A stretch of DNA of 64,000 bases from Muraenolepis orangiensis (lineage: Eukaryota; Chordata; Actinopteri; Gadiformes; Muraenolepididae), in assembly GCA_027704905.1 (NCBI GenBank), contig CM051013.1, positions 7,246,012-7,310,011 on the forward strand, read 5' to 3'. The notes under the pieces are model-generated. The model worked only from the letters and a program-made list of their open reading frames with translations. It did no database searches and was not told the origin of the DNA. Below, one piece after another: positions 36,101 to 45,457 of this stretch. The position numbers were made by a program, and so were the translations under genes. Position 1 is the stretch's first letter. The number at the start of each line of letters is the position of its first letter.

Positions 36101-38646
36101 TAGCGATTTAGTGTAAAGAGAAAACAGAAGGGGTCCCAATACTGAGCCTTGAGGAACTCCGGTGTCCAGGGTGCAGGGTTTGGACAGGGAACCGTTCCAT
36201 GTGACCTGATAAGTCCGATCTGCAAGGTAGGAGGTGAACCAGGATAACGCAGTTCCAGCGATTCCAAGCTCGGCGAGAGTGGAGAGGAGGATCTGGTGGT
36301 TCACTGTGTCGAACGCCGCAGACAGGTCGAGAAGGATCAGTACCGATGAGAGGGACGAGCTTCTGGCATCACGAAGAGACTCTGTCACTGCGAGCAGTGC
36401 CGTCTCCGTGGAGTGCGCAGCCTTGAAGCCTGACTGGTGAGGGTCGAGGAGGTTGTTCTGGGAGAGATAGGAAGAAAGTTGTGAGGAGACAGCCCGTTCA
36501 AGGGTTTTGGACAGGAATGATAGGAGAGATACCGGTCTGTAGTTTTGGACATCAGTGGTGTCTAGGGATGGTTTCTTGAGGAGCGGCTTGATTCTGGCAG
36601 TCTTGAAGGCTGCCGGAAACAGGCCTGCCTCAAGGGAGATGTTGATTTGGGATGTAAGGAAGGGAAGGATATCGCCCGAGATGTCCTGGAGAAGAGAGGA
36701 AGGGATTGGGTCGAGGGGGCAGGTGGTAGGGTGGTTAGATGTCACCAGTTTGTTAACTTCATCAGGGGAGAGGGGGTTGAAACAGGTAAGGTTAGTGGGG
36801 GTGGGAGAGGAGGGAGGGAGGAAAGCGGTGGGGGTGAAGGAGGAGGTAATGTCGTTCACCTTCTTCGTAAAGAAGGTGACAAAGTCATCAGCTGAGAGGG
36901 AGGAGGGAGGGGGAGGGGAGGGGGGGTTGAGGAGGGAAGAGAACATGGAGAAAAGTTTCCTTGGGTTAGAGGCAGAAGAGTTTATTTTTGTACGGTAGAA
37001 GGCAGATTTAGCAGCCGATACCGTGGAGGTGAAGCCAGCGAGGAGACGGAGGTAGTGAGCGAGGTCATCAGAGGAGTCCGATTTCCTCCATTTTCTCTCG
37101 GCCGCCCGTAGCTCTGCTCTACAAGCCCGCAGAGGTTCGGACAGCCAAGGAGGTGGAGGAGAGGCTCGTGCTGGTCTGGAGGTGAGAGGACAGAGAGAGT
37201 CGAAGGAGGAGGAGAGAGAGGAAGTCAGAGTGGAGGAGGCTTCCTCCACCGACAAGAGAGAGAATTGTTGGGGGGATGGTAGTGAGGATAGGACAGATGC
37301 GGAGAAAGAAGAGGGAGAGAGAGTTTTCAGGTTACTACGGAAGGTAACAATGTGGGGAGTAGTGGGTAGGGAGGTGGGGGATTTGAGAGGGAGAGAGAAA
37401 GCAACAAAATGGTGATCAGAGACAGGGAGGGGTGTGACCGAGATCACCGAGGTGGTACAGGATCTTGTGAAGACAAGATCCAGTTGGTTCCCAGCTCTGT
37501 GGGTAGGGGGAGAAGGAGTGAGTGTTAGACCGAATATGGCAAAAAAGTTAATGAATTCAGGAGATTGTAACTTATCCGACTGGATGTTGAAGTCACCCAG
37601 AACCACGAGTGGGGTGCCGTCCTCAGGAAAGCAGCTGAGGAGGGCGTCCATCTCGTCAAAGAAGTCACCAAGAGGGCCCGGTGGTCGGTAAATTACGGCA
37701 ATGTTGAGCCTAGTTGGGATGGTAACAGAAACAGCATGAAATTCGAGTGCCGATCTGGTCAGATGACCCAGAGGGAGTACCTGATATGACCAGTTTGGAG
37801 AGACTAGGAGTCCCGTTCCTCCACCACGCCCAGAGGGTCGGGGGGTGTGGGTGAAGGAGTAGGTCGCGGAGAGAGCAGCTGCGGTAGCCGTGTTCTCAGG
37901 GGTGATCCAGGTCTCGGTGAGAGCCAGGAAGTGGAGAGACTGGAGTGCGGCGTAGGCCAGAATGGTTTCTGTCTTCTTGACCGACGATTGGCAATTCCAG
38001 AGTCCCCCTTTCACCACAAGATCTGTGAAGGTAGAAATAGTAGGATAGAGGAGATTGGAAGGGTTGCGGCGTCGAGAGGGAGAGCCTCGATGCCATCTAT
38101 TGCGGGAGGATGTCCAGACTACAATGGAATGACGACACATAGCAAGGGTAGGAGGACTAGATTTGACTAACTAGGACTAACTCCCTAGACAGACTCCGGT
38201 AGAACGACTCCTTGGTCTTTGTTCTGGGACTCCGGTAGAACGACTCCTTGGTCTTTGTTCTGGGACTCCGGTAGAACGACTCCTTGGTCTTTGTTCTGGG
38301 ACTCCGGTAGAACGACTCCTTGGTCTTTGTTCTGGGTCTTAGTTCCTGGGGCCTGACGCTAAATGCTGACGCTAACAAACTACTTCTATGTTAATAGCCT
38401 ATGCGATAGGGAGAGAGACTCATGCAGGGTTAGGCTCCTCCCTGTCGTTAACTCTATTGACTATGGCTGTATGGGCCAGACTGGGTGATTATCTTAGCAC
38501 AACAATAGGCCTGTACACCTCACTTACTATGTACAGGTAACTAGCTTTGAGCTTTGAGCTTTGAGCTTTGTTACTACTACTACGACTACCACTATTACTT
38601 CTACTACTACTTCTACTACTACTATTTATACGACTAGTAGTACTGT

Positions 38647-38677
<31 letters not shown>

Positions 38678-41600
38678 GCTACTAGTAGCACTGCTGCTAC
38701 TACTACTACAATTGTATTATGGCAATACTGCTGCTGCCACTATTAGATTCTTCTTCAGTCGAACCGACTGATTAATTAATTAATTTGAGCTGTTAATATG
38801 TACCTATTGACCAGGTGTGCAAGCAGTCATATCTCCTTCTGCAAGCTTGTTTCCTACCTTTCTTCTTCTCTCACTCTTCTTTGTTTCTGTCCCTTCTTCA
38901 TCCCTCCTCCCTCTGCCTTCCATTTCCTCTCATTCTTGCTCCTCCTTCTCTCACAGATGAGTGGTTTCATCATGGGCCATTTGAGGAAGATGCCCGGCAT
39001 CGCCGTGGACACCGGCCTCCCTCCTCCCTGCTGGGACATCCAAAGAATGGCTAAGCTGCTGCAGATCAGCCTGGTGACGACCTCTCTCCAGGTAGTCCTC
39101 CATTGATCACTGCTAACATATTTCATGAGGTTATGAAGTTCAACAAGAAGATCAAATGATCAACCCATCTATACATCTTAAGAACAGGATACATGATCAC
39201 TAAATCCAAGCTGCTCTTGTGTGAACGTGTTGTGGAGGAGAGCTGGCTTAAGACGTCTTCTCCCTCCTCTCTGTTGAAGGGCAATGATCGGTTCTTCTCC
39301 AAGGCCTTCTCTGTGGTTGTGGAGACCGTGCTGTCCGGCTACCACTCAGACTCGAGGCTTGAGGAGACCTCCATCCCCACCAAAGGTAATCACGTCGGAC
39401 AAAAAATAAATCATTAATAAATTAACTTTAATTAAATTCAATTAAAATGTTAAGTTGAAAAGCAATAGGTGTACTGGCCGTTTAATTGAAACCTAACAAA
39501 AAATACTGCAAATGTATTTCTTCATTATTTACCATAGTAAATAGAGAATAAGTCAATTGACAATTTGCAACAAACAATATGTTGCCCAATTTCATGAGCC
39601 CCTAACAAGGGATTCAATTATATTCATCCTCTCATCTCGTTCTTCTCTCAGCTCCCAGCTCCCTGGAGCAGGAGATGGAGGCGTGGCTCTTCAGCAAGAC
39701 GCTGCCGGAGCCGGTCGGGGAAGAACTCTGCCTGATGTTTGGCACGTGGATGAAGAGCTCCAAACTCTTCTGCAGGGCTCTTCCGCCTGTGAGCACCGCA
39801 GGGGAGAGCCTCAGGGGAGTGGACCCGCCCGTCATCAGGGACACTCCCGTGGTCGGCTGTCTGGATAGCCCCCGGAAGCAGCACCCCGACACCCGCGGCT
39901 GGTGTGACCGGTCTCCGGTGAAGGACAATAGCTGTGGTCCTGACGTGACCGGAGACCTGCCTCCTCCGGCAGGAGAGTGTGACTCCGTCTCCACTCCCGT
40001 AGGTTCATCGAGACACAACAGGGATAGACTTCAAGTGTAGCTCTGCATACGTGTGCATATTATAATATATAACTAATTTAGCTTTAGACAAACTAAGTTG
40101 TCCAGGCGTCTTCCTCTGTAAAACAGGACACGGTTCTGATCCAGCGGACCACCGTTGAATTCATTGTGGCCGAGCTCTTCAAAGGCTGGGACACAAGGCG
40201 ATTCCCGTTCCACTTCCTCCGGTACTGGGCCTTTGACAAGATGGTTGTCCAGGAAGTGCACCTGCTGCTGCAGAAAGCGGCCACTGTGTACCGGAGCAAC
40301 CTGGTGTTCCAACACATTCTGGAGCGCCTGAAGGACCCCGGGCAGGAGGTCTGCTTTAGGTTCAGTTTTAAACCAAGACCAGGATGACATTTGTTTAAAC
40401 AGGAATAGCTAAAGTACAACAGATCCCTCTGTCACATCCATGTATAGAAAACCAGCAGGGGTTTCCTTATATATTGAATGCCAGTAATTGGAACTCGGCA
40501 CTTTACACATAAAGTAATAAAGTACATAAAACATGTCAAAATTAGCATTTGGTAAAATGCATGGCATATGTGTGTATAGAGGCAATCTTGTTGTTTAATA
40601 TGTATAGAGGAATTGAAGGTCAGGTCATTCAACAGGAAAGACTGGGCCTGGAGCTCCGCTCACTCCTCCAGGCGAGGCTGGAAGAGGCCTTGCCCGGTGT
40701 GCGCCTGTGCAGGAAGAGGCTCCTGAATGATCCCCAGAACACCCTGCTGGCCTGCTCCGTGATCGCCTCAGAGGTCCTTGAATACCTCCAGACCTCCGGA
40801 GGCTCTCCTGACCACGTCATGCACCGCATGGAGACAGCAGAGTGTCTCCATGAAGCGCACCAGTGCAAGTTCCAGGCCTCCCCTGAGGTCAGTTATCCCA
40901 GATCCTAGTGTAGGATCACACAGGCCACGATGTGGTGTCCTACACAGTAACACAGCTTTCTGTTATTCCCCAGTATAAGCTACAAAGTACTGCCTTATGA
41001 GGACATATATGTGGGGTATTTTTGCTGTAGATTGATCGTTAGTGTTCGTCATTTATTATTACCGAACAGGAGACTGTGGAGGTGACAAAGAAGAAGAAGA
41101 AGTCATGGCTTCGTCGGATCTTCTTCTGCAGGGCTCTTCCGCCCGTGAGCACCGCAGGGGAGAGCCTCAGGGGAGTGGACCCGCCCGTCATCAGGGACAC
41201 TACCGCGGTCGACCCCGACGTTCCGCGCGGCTGTCCGGATGGCCCCCGGAAGCAGCACCCCGACACCCGCGGCTGGTGTGACCGGTCTCCGGTGAAGGAC
41301 AATAGCTGTGGTCCTGACGTGACCGGAGACCTGCCTCCTCCGGCAGGAGAGTGTGACTCCGTCTCCACTCCGGTAGGTTCATCGAGACACAACAGGGATA
41401 GACTTCAAGTCTAGCTCTGCATACGTGTGCATATTATAATATATAACTCATTTAGCTTTAGACAAACTAAGTTGTCCAGGCGTCTTCCTCTGTAAAACAG
41501 GACACGGTTCTGTATGAGGACATATATGTGGGGTATTTTTGCTGATTATTGATCGTTAGTGTTCCTCATTTATTATTACTGAACAGGAGACGGTGAAGGT

Positions 41601-41679
41601 GACAAAGAAGAAGAAGAGGAAGATGATGATGAATGAAGATATGAACGCAGTCTGGTTTTGGCTTTGTATTATCCTCTGA
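33184..41679 (+). CDS. Unrecognised multi-exon protein-coding gene
   Basis: Twelve exons splice in frame to 712 aa: 33184-33229, 33347-33504, 33780-33929, 34209-34382, 34684-34836, 38957-39091, 39280-39385, 39652-39998, 40127-40348, 40636-40887, 41070-41372, 41587-41679 (TGA). Every junction is GT-AG, phases match, and there is no internal stop, so it is very probably a real gene. I do not recognise the family. The protein looks mostly helical and non-membrane (ISSDLVDDLLVQLILNLNN, TVEFIVAELFKGWDTRRF, VVQEVHLLLQKAATV), with a Pro-rich N-terminus, a basic KKKKK patch and a short hydrophobic end (AVWFWLCIIL). Residues about 599-682 repeat 347-423. Exon 1 is the weakest call because it is short and missing from the second copy; the ATG follows an in-frame open stretch. 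An ATTAAA lies at 41808-41813. Intron 5 holds a full-length L2. Confidence 0.8.
35207..38140 (-). CDS. L2 endonuclease-reverse transcriptase
   Basis: Uninterrupted 977-aa frame from a real ATG. The N-terminal apurinic-type endonuclease (about residues 40-270) shows LALTETWI, GGGTGLLVS, IYRPPGP, LVVLGDFNI and VSDHHFVAFS. The central reverse transcriptase (about 480-760) shows YRPVSLLSFLSKTLERAV, HQSGFKAAHSTETALL, LDLSAAFDTVNH, TGVPQGSVLGPLLFSLYT and the catalytic YADD. The C-terminal part has LDYCNSLLAGLP and LHWLPVTARIKFKI, typical of L2/CR1. The enzyme nicks target DNA and reverse-transcribes the element RNA. Only one ORF is seen, with no ORF1. No inactivating change is visible. Confidence 0.95.
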   Translation of the reverse strand: MCRHSIVVWTSSRNRWHRGSPSRRRNPSNLLYPTISTFTDLVVKGGLWNCQSSVKKTETILAYAALQSLHFLALTETWITPENTATAAALSATYSFTHTPRPSGRGGGTGLLVSPNWSYQVLPLGHLTRSALEFHAVSVTIPTRLNIAVIYRPPGPLGDFFDEMDALLSCFPEDGTPLVVLGDFNIQSDKLQSPEFINFFAIFGLTLTPSPPTHRAGNQLDLVFTRSCTTSVISVTPLPVSDHHFVAFSLPLKSPTSLPTTPHIVTFRSNLKTLSPSSFSASVLSSLPSPQQFSLLSVEEASSTLTSSLSSSFDSLCPLTSRPARASPPPPWLSEPLRACRAELRAAERKWRKSDSSDDLAHYLRLLAGFTSTVSAAKSAFYRTKINSSASNPRKLFSMFSSLLNPPSPPPPSSLSADDFVTFFTKKVNDITSSFTPTAFLPPSSPTPTNLTCFNPLSPDEVNKLVTSNHPTTCPLDPIPSSLLQDISGDILPFLTSQINISLEAGLFPAAFKTARIKPLLKKPSLDTTDVQNYRPVSLLSFLSKTLERAVSSQLSSYLSQNNLLDPHQSGFKAAHSTETALLAVTESLRDARSSSLSSVLILLDLSAAFDTVNHQILLSTLAELGIAGTALSWFTSYLADRTYQVTWNGSLSKPCTLDTGVPQGSVLGPLLFSLYTKSLGSVIASHGFSYHCYADDTQLFLSFPPSETQIATRISKCLADISRWTAANHLKLNLDKTELLFIPGKDCPQMDLLVTIENTQVSPSTTTRDLGVVVDDQLSCNANVTAVARSCRIALYNIRRIRPFLTREAAQILVQALVITRLDYCNSLLAGLPASATKPLQRIQNAAARLVFNLPKFSHVTPLFRELHWLPVTARIKFKILVLTFRAVNGTAPAYLQALVKPYIPARALRSTSARRLVRPSLRSTKHRSSKTQLFTALAPQWWNELPSHVRTAESLASFRKRLKTHLFRVHLDSPL
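38185..38345 (-). repeat. Tandem repeat in L2 5' region
   Basis: Four near-identical 37-bp units containing CTCCGGTAGAACGACTCCTT and GGTCTTTGTTCTGG, just upstream of the L2 ORF. A second short array, GAGCTTT repeated four times, forms the extreme 5' end at 38543-38570. Tandem monomers at a LINE 5' end can act as promoter units; that role is inferred here. Confidence 0.8.
41123..41513 (+). repeat. Segmental copy of exon 8-intron 8-exon 9 DNA
   Basis: Copies 39768-40138 (end of exon 8, all of intron 8, first 12 bases of exon 9) with an 18-bp gain. It lies between two copies of another block, about 40993-41110 and 41514-41620 (TATGAGGACATATATGTGGG ... GAGGTGACAAAG). The copied exon 8 part is in frame in exon 11. 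Confidence 0.9.
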
Positions 41680-42198
41680 TGCCCAACTGCCTAATGAAAC
41701 CCCTAGATTAACTGGGACCTTGAATGATTTCAGCTTGAAACAATGTTATTTCCCCATTATTTTCTGTAGTATGCAGTAGTCACTGCATGGCAATCTTAAA
41801 CGTTTCAATTAAACTGCCCTGTGTCGGTCAGTACGGAGTTTGTGGCCAACATAACAAAACATATACGTAATGTATTCTCACAAACACCAGGGGGCGGTAT
41901 TGATGTTTATGGCTTGTGCGGCCACGCGAAATTGTCTTAGACAGAATCGGCGCAACAAAGTGGTTGACAAATAATATTGGTGATGAATGTTTTAATGAAG
42001 CTGGTTGAGACAAAATAGTATTTTAATTATAAAAAAAAATTAATATATATTTATATATATATATATATATATATATGGGCCAGAGACATTTGATGATTAT
42101 TGATCGCTGTTTTGGAACATTAAGTTACGTTAAATAAACCGTTAAGTTACGGTCTACAGAAGGTCCAGTTGTGATAGACACGGTTCGCCACTGATAGT
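41680..42198. other. Non-coding spacer
   Basis: 3' untranslated region and flank of the unknown gene, with a (TA)n run at 42052-42076. Nothing else recognised. Confidence 0.6.
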
Positions 42199-43505
42199 AT
42201 GGCGAGTATGGCGCCGTACGAGATGGCTGCCGTGTCGCGAGTTCCCGCACGACGACGCAGTTTTTTGTTATTTATTCTTTTTATCGCAACTATTTTAGTT
42301 CAGGAAGTTAGGAGCACGTTCATTTATAACTTTTTCACACTTCTGGAGATCAGATCGACAGTCGCTCGCCGCCTACCAGAGTTTTTTGATTCTTTCAACT
42401 CGGACGTCCCGCCCGAAGTCACAGCTGGATTATCTCCGACCATCTTGGGCACGATTACACGCAAGTGTCGCCGGAGGAAGCGAGGGAAGCGAGCCGGCGT
42501 GCTAGTCAGGCTGAGATGTCGATCTGATCGCCCCCCACTACCCACCATTCTACTGGCTAATGTACAGTTTCTGGACAATTAGTTAAGCGAGCTACAGGCT
42601 CGTATTCAATTCCACCGGGAAACTAAGGACAATTGTATCATCTGCCTTACGGAGACACGGATGTCAGAGGGGGTTACCGACGCAGCTATCGAGCCGACGG
42701 GATTTTCCATCCACCGGGCGGACAGAACAAAGGCTCTCTCCGGCAAAGATTGCGGAGGGGGCGGTATGTCTCATGATAAATAGATCTTGGTGCAACCAAA
42801 GTCATGTACATCCCCTCAATTTTTTCTGTTCCCCGGACCTGGAGTACCTGATGCTTATGTGCCATCCATACTGGCTACCTCGGGAGTTTACAGCGGTAAC
42901 CGTGACCGCTGTTTACATTCCCCCACAAGCCAACACGGACACAGCGCTGAAGGAACTGTATGGGGCTATCAGCGAACAGGAGTCGGCACACCCTAGAGGC
43001 ATCGTGGCGGGGGACTTCAACAAGGCAAACCTGAAGAAGGTTCTCCCGAAGTTCTACCAACACATAACGAGCAACACACGGGGCGAGCGGATCCTCGACC
43101 ACTGCTACACCCCCTTCCGTGATGGCTACAAGGCCCTCCTCCTCCCACCGTTTGGCAAATCATCGATCGCTGTGAGGGAGGTCCAATGCTGGTCGACCAA
43201 TCGGACTCTATGCTGCAGGATTGTTTTGATCGCGCTGACTGGCACATGTTCCGCGTTGCCTCGGACAATAACATCAACGAGTATGCGTCGTCGGTCACCG
43301 GGTTTATCAAGAAGTGCATAGATGACGTTGTTCCGACCAAGTCGGTTCGGATATACACCAACCAGAAACCGTGGATTAACAGCGATGTTCGCGCTGCCTT
43401 ACACGCGCGTAACGCCGCCTTTGGCTCTGGGAATACGGAGGAATATACGAGAGCCCGTTTCGACCGCCGTAAGACCATCGTCACTGCCAAGCGGGAGTAT
43501 AAGAT
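42199..43505 (+). pseudogene. Decayed non-LTR retrotransposon fragment
   Basis: Remnants of an endonuclease-type LINE protein spread over three frames: KRAGVLVRLRCRS, then IICLTETRMSEGVTDAAIEP, then VTAVYIPPQANTDTALKELY, GIVAGDFNKANLKKVLPKFY, and later NQKPWINSDVRAALHARNAA. Stops and frameshifts separate them, and no reverse transcriptase follows. The first codons (ATGGCGAGTATGGCGCCG) may belong to another sequence. The order of motifs matches the N-terminal half of fish LINE proteins; the clade is not settled. Confidence 0.7.
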
Positions 43506-43760
43506 TCAAGATTCAAGATTCAAGATAACTTTATTCATCCCGAGGGAAATTAAGGTGCAACAGTTGAAACAGGGGGAATAAATGCTGACACAAATATACT
43601 AATACCTAAAAGCTAAAAACGAAATAACAACAAACAAAACTAGTATAAACAAAATATAACTAAATTAACTCTAAATTAAATCTAAATGTATTGATAGATG
43701 AATTGCACAATTTACAGTATTATTACAGTAATACGTAGGTATGTACAATACACAACACCT
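43503..43760 (+). repeat. Retroelement tail-like repeat and AT-rich tract
   Basis: Three copies of AAGATTC lead into AACTTTATTCATCCCGAGGG AAATTAAGG-type sequence, a motif common at fish retroelement 3' ends, then A/T-rich DNA. It abuts the broken LINE mid-frame, so it is probably a separate insertion. A CT-rich tract follows at 43760-43875. Confidence 0.5.
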
Positions 43761-43879
43761 CTCTCCCTCATCCTCTCTCTCCCCCTCTCCCTCTCCCCCC
43801 CTCTCTCTCTCTCTCTCCCTCTCTCCCTCATCCTCTCTCTCCCCCTCTCCCTCTCCCCCTCTCTCTCCCCTCTCTCGAG

Positions 43880-44480
43880 TGGCGTGCCGTCCACGCCGCG
43901 CTGGCAGCGTGTTGACGTGTGTTCTCGCAGGAAGGTTAAAAAGTGGCGACAGAGAGCCAGATGTGGACCCCCTGTTTGTACGCTGGGGAAATTTCGGGTG
44001 GCCACAAAGATGCCAGCTTCATTAGGTTTCTCATTTAATTGTTAATCAGGGCTGTCCGGCACCGGCGTTGAGGTAGAGGGCTAAAACACCAGCGTGTTAT
44101 TAATAGAGACGTGGGCTGTCTTCTCTGACTGGAGGACAACAGAGGAGAGGAGACACACGGACCACACATGGACCATGCTCAGTTCCCCCCCCCCCCCAAT
44201 TAAAGGGCGTTTGAGGTAATAATGGTTATACAATTATGAAAAAGGCAGACGCATGCATTGATATTCCATGTCTTAAGGCATATTCTCTCTTAACCACCAA
44301 CCTCATTCCTCAAGACATTCGATTGGCTTAGAGGCAACGAGCCAATCAGGACGCTGCAGTGTTCTCCGGGATGGCTTTGACTGCTGCGGCGTCGCCACGC
44401 CCCTTTGACCCCACCCCGTCAGAGGGGCGTGTCGTTTTATCCACACACATTCTGCACTTTATCACGGACCACAGAGCCCT
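43880..44480. promoter_or_regulatory. Candidate conserved non-coding DNA
   Basis: Non-repetitive stretch between repeats. It holds homeodomain-like cores (TTCATTAGG, TTTAATTGTTAATC, TTATTAATAG) at 44015-44105 and a facing pair of CCAAT boxes (GATTGGCTTAGAGGCAACGA then GCCAATCAGG) at 44321-44350. No ORF. Function is conjecture. Confidence 0.25.
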
Positions 44481-44866
44481 TTAAACGGAGGGGATGTTAC
44501 TCCATATATTTTGTTATGGAGGAAGAAATCCATGAGAATATATGGAGCAACATATTGTAAAACCATCTCCCGTCTCTCCTGCTTAATGCTCTGAGAATCA
44601 GTTTGACCTGAAACTGCTCCTTCAGATGCTGCAGCTTGTCAGAGTCAAGCTGCCCACGTCAGAAGCCAGAAGGGGCACACACAGCATATAGAGACACTGC
44701 AGCTAGCTATGCTACCGGCTAGCATGAGCGCCCTATCTATACTATATATACTATTATCCTTGTGATGCTAACTCCGAGTCTGTGGGCGCAGAAGGCCCCC
44801 CCCCCCTGCGGTCTTCCTGTGAGCTGTGAGCACACTGCGGTCTGCTGACTTGTGTGTCTGTCTGTG

Positions 44867-45457
44867 GGGAGCATAATGAATTCCTATTCGATAGTTGTTT
44901 TTCTGCCTCCTGTAGGTACGAACCCTGTCCAATAATTCCACCTGTGAACCTTTGTCTGCTGTTTAATAATATAGCCTCAATTGCGGCTTACTTATTAATA
45001 GTCCTGTAATTGCTGCTATATTAAAGATTAATACATCATCCTAGATTGGGTCTGAAATTTCTCAAAGAGTCCAGTCTTTCTGTATAAAGTTGTTGTAATG
45101 TCTGATGACACTTGTCTGGGTTCCCCGCACCGAAGGATCCTTCCAGGGCATCGGGGAAAGTCGTGTTGTAATCAAATGATCCAACACCTTAAGTTCTCCT
45201 GTGAATATTTAGGAGATCCCTCGAAGTTTTTCCCCCGATTCCAACTGTTTTTTGGTGTGTGAATGAACGAGAGTCCCAACTATCCATACCGCTCTCTCTG
45301 TTTCAGATAAAACATAGATCTGGAGAGGTTCAGGATGTTGGATGGGGAGCTGTAGATAGACAGTCGTCTCCCCCTAGGAGTTTAAATGCTCCCTCCAAAG
45401 CTGGAGCATCTTCCCACCAGTCTCTGCTGTCCAGTGAACCGGATCTTGTGGCATCAC
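44867..45457 (-). pseudogene. Truncated, indel-riddled ORF2 of PLE unit C
   Basis: Corresponds to the N-terminal part of ORF2 in unit B (about 50653-51238), but 44867-45311 differs from it by many single-base insertions and deletions, while everything to the right of about 45311 is essentially identical to unit B. The element stops abruptly at 44867 inside ORF2. Confidence 0.85.
45342..45386 (-). promoter_or_regulatory. Frameshift signal, PLE unit C copy
   Basis: Same T-TTA-AAC heptamer in the ORF1 frame as in unit B. The downstream stem is altered at its base (CTCCCCAT in place of CTCCCCTA on the minus strand) and lies in the indel-rich block, so its structure cannot be trusted. Confidence 0.55.

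Larger units (their letters stand above)
34911..38570 (-). mobile_element. Full-length L2 LINE
   Basis: Flanked by the target duplication TTACTAC (34904-34910 and 38571-38577); the right arm shows the empty site as a continuous TTACTACTACTACG. The 3' end is the (TAAATG)-type tail preceding GCCAAATGCCCTAAATG, typical of fish L2. It contains a single intact 977-aa ORF. It lies antisense in intron 5 of the unknown gene. Presence in one arm only dates insertion after arm divergence. Confidence 0.92.

Noticed and set aside
42199..42582. 127-aa ORF starting MASMAPYEMAAVSRV as a host gene
   Set aside because: It runs directly into LINE endonuclease motifs after a stop and has no splice-compatible continuation.
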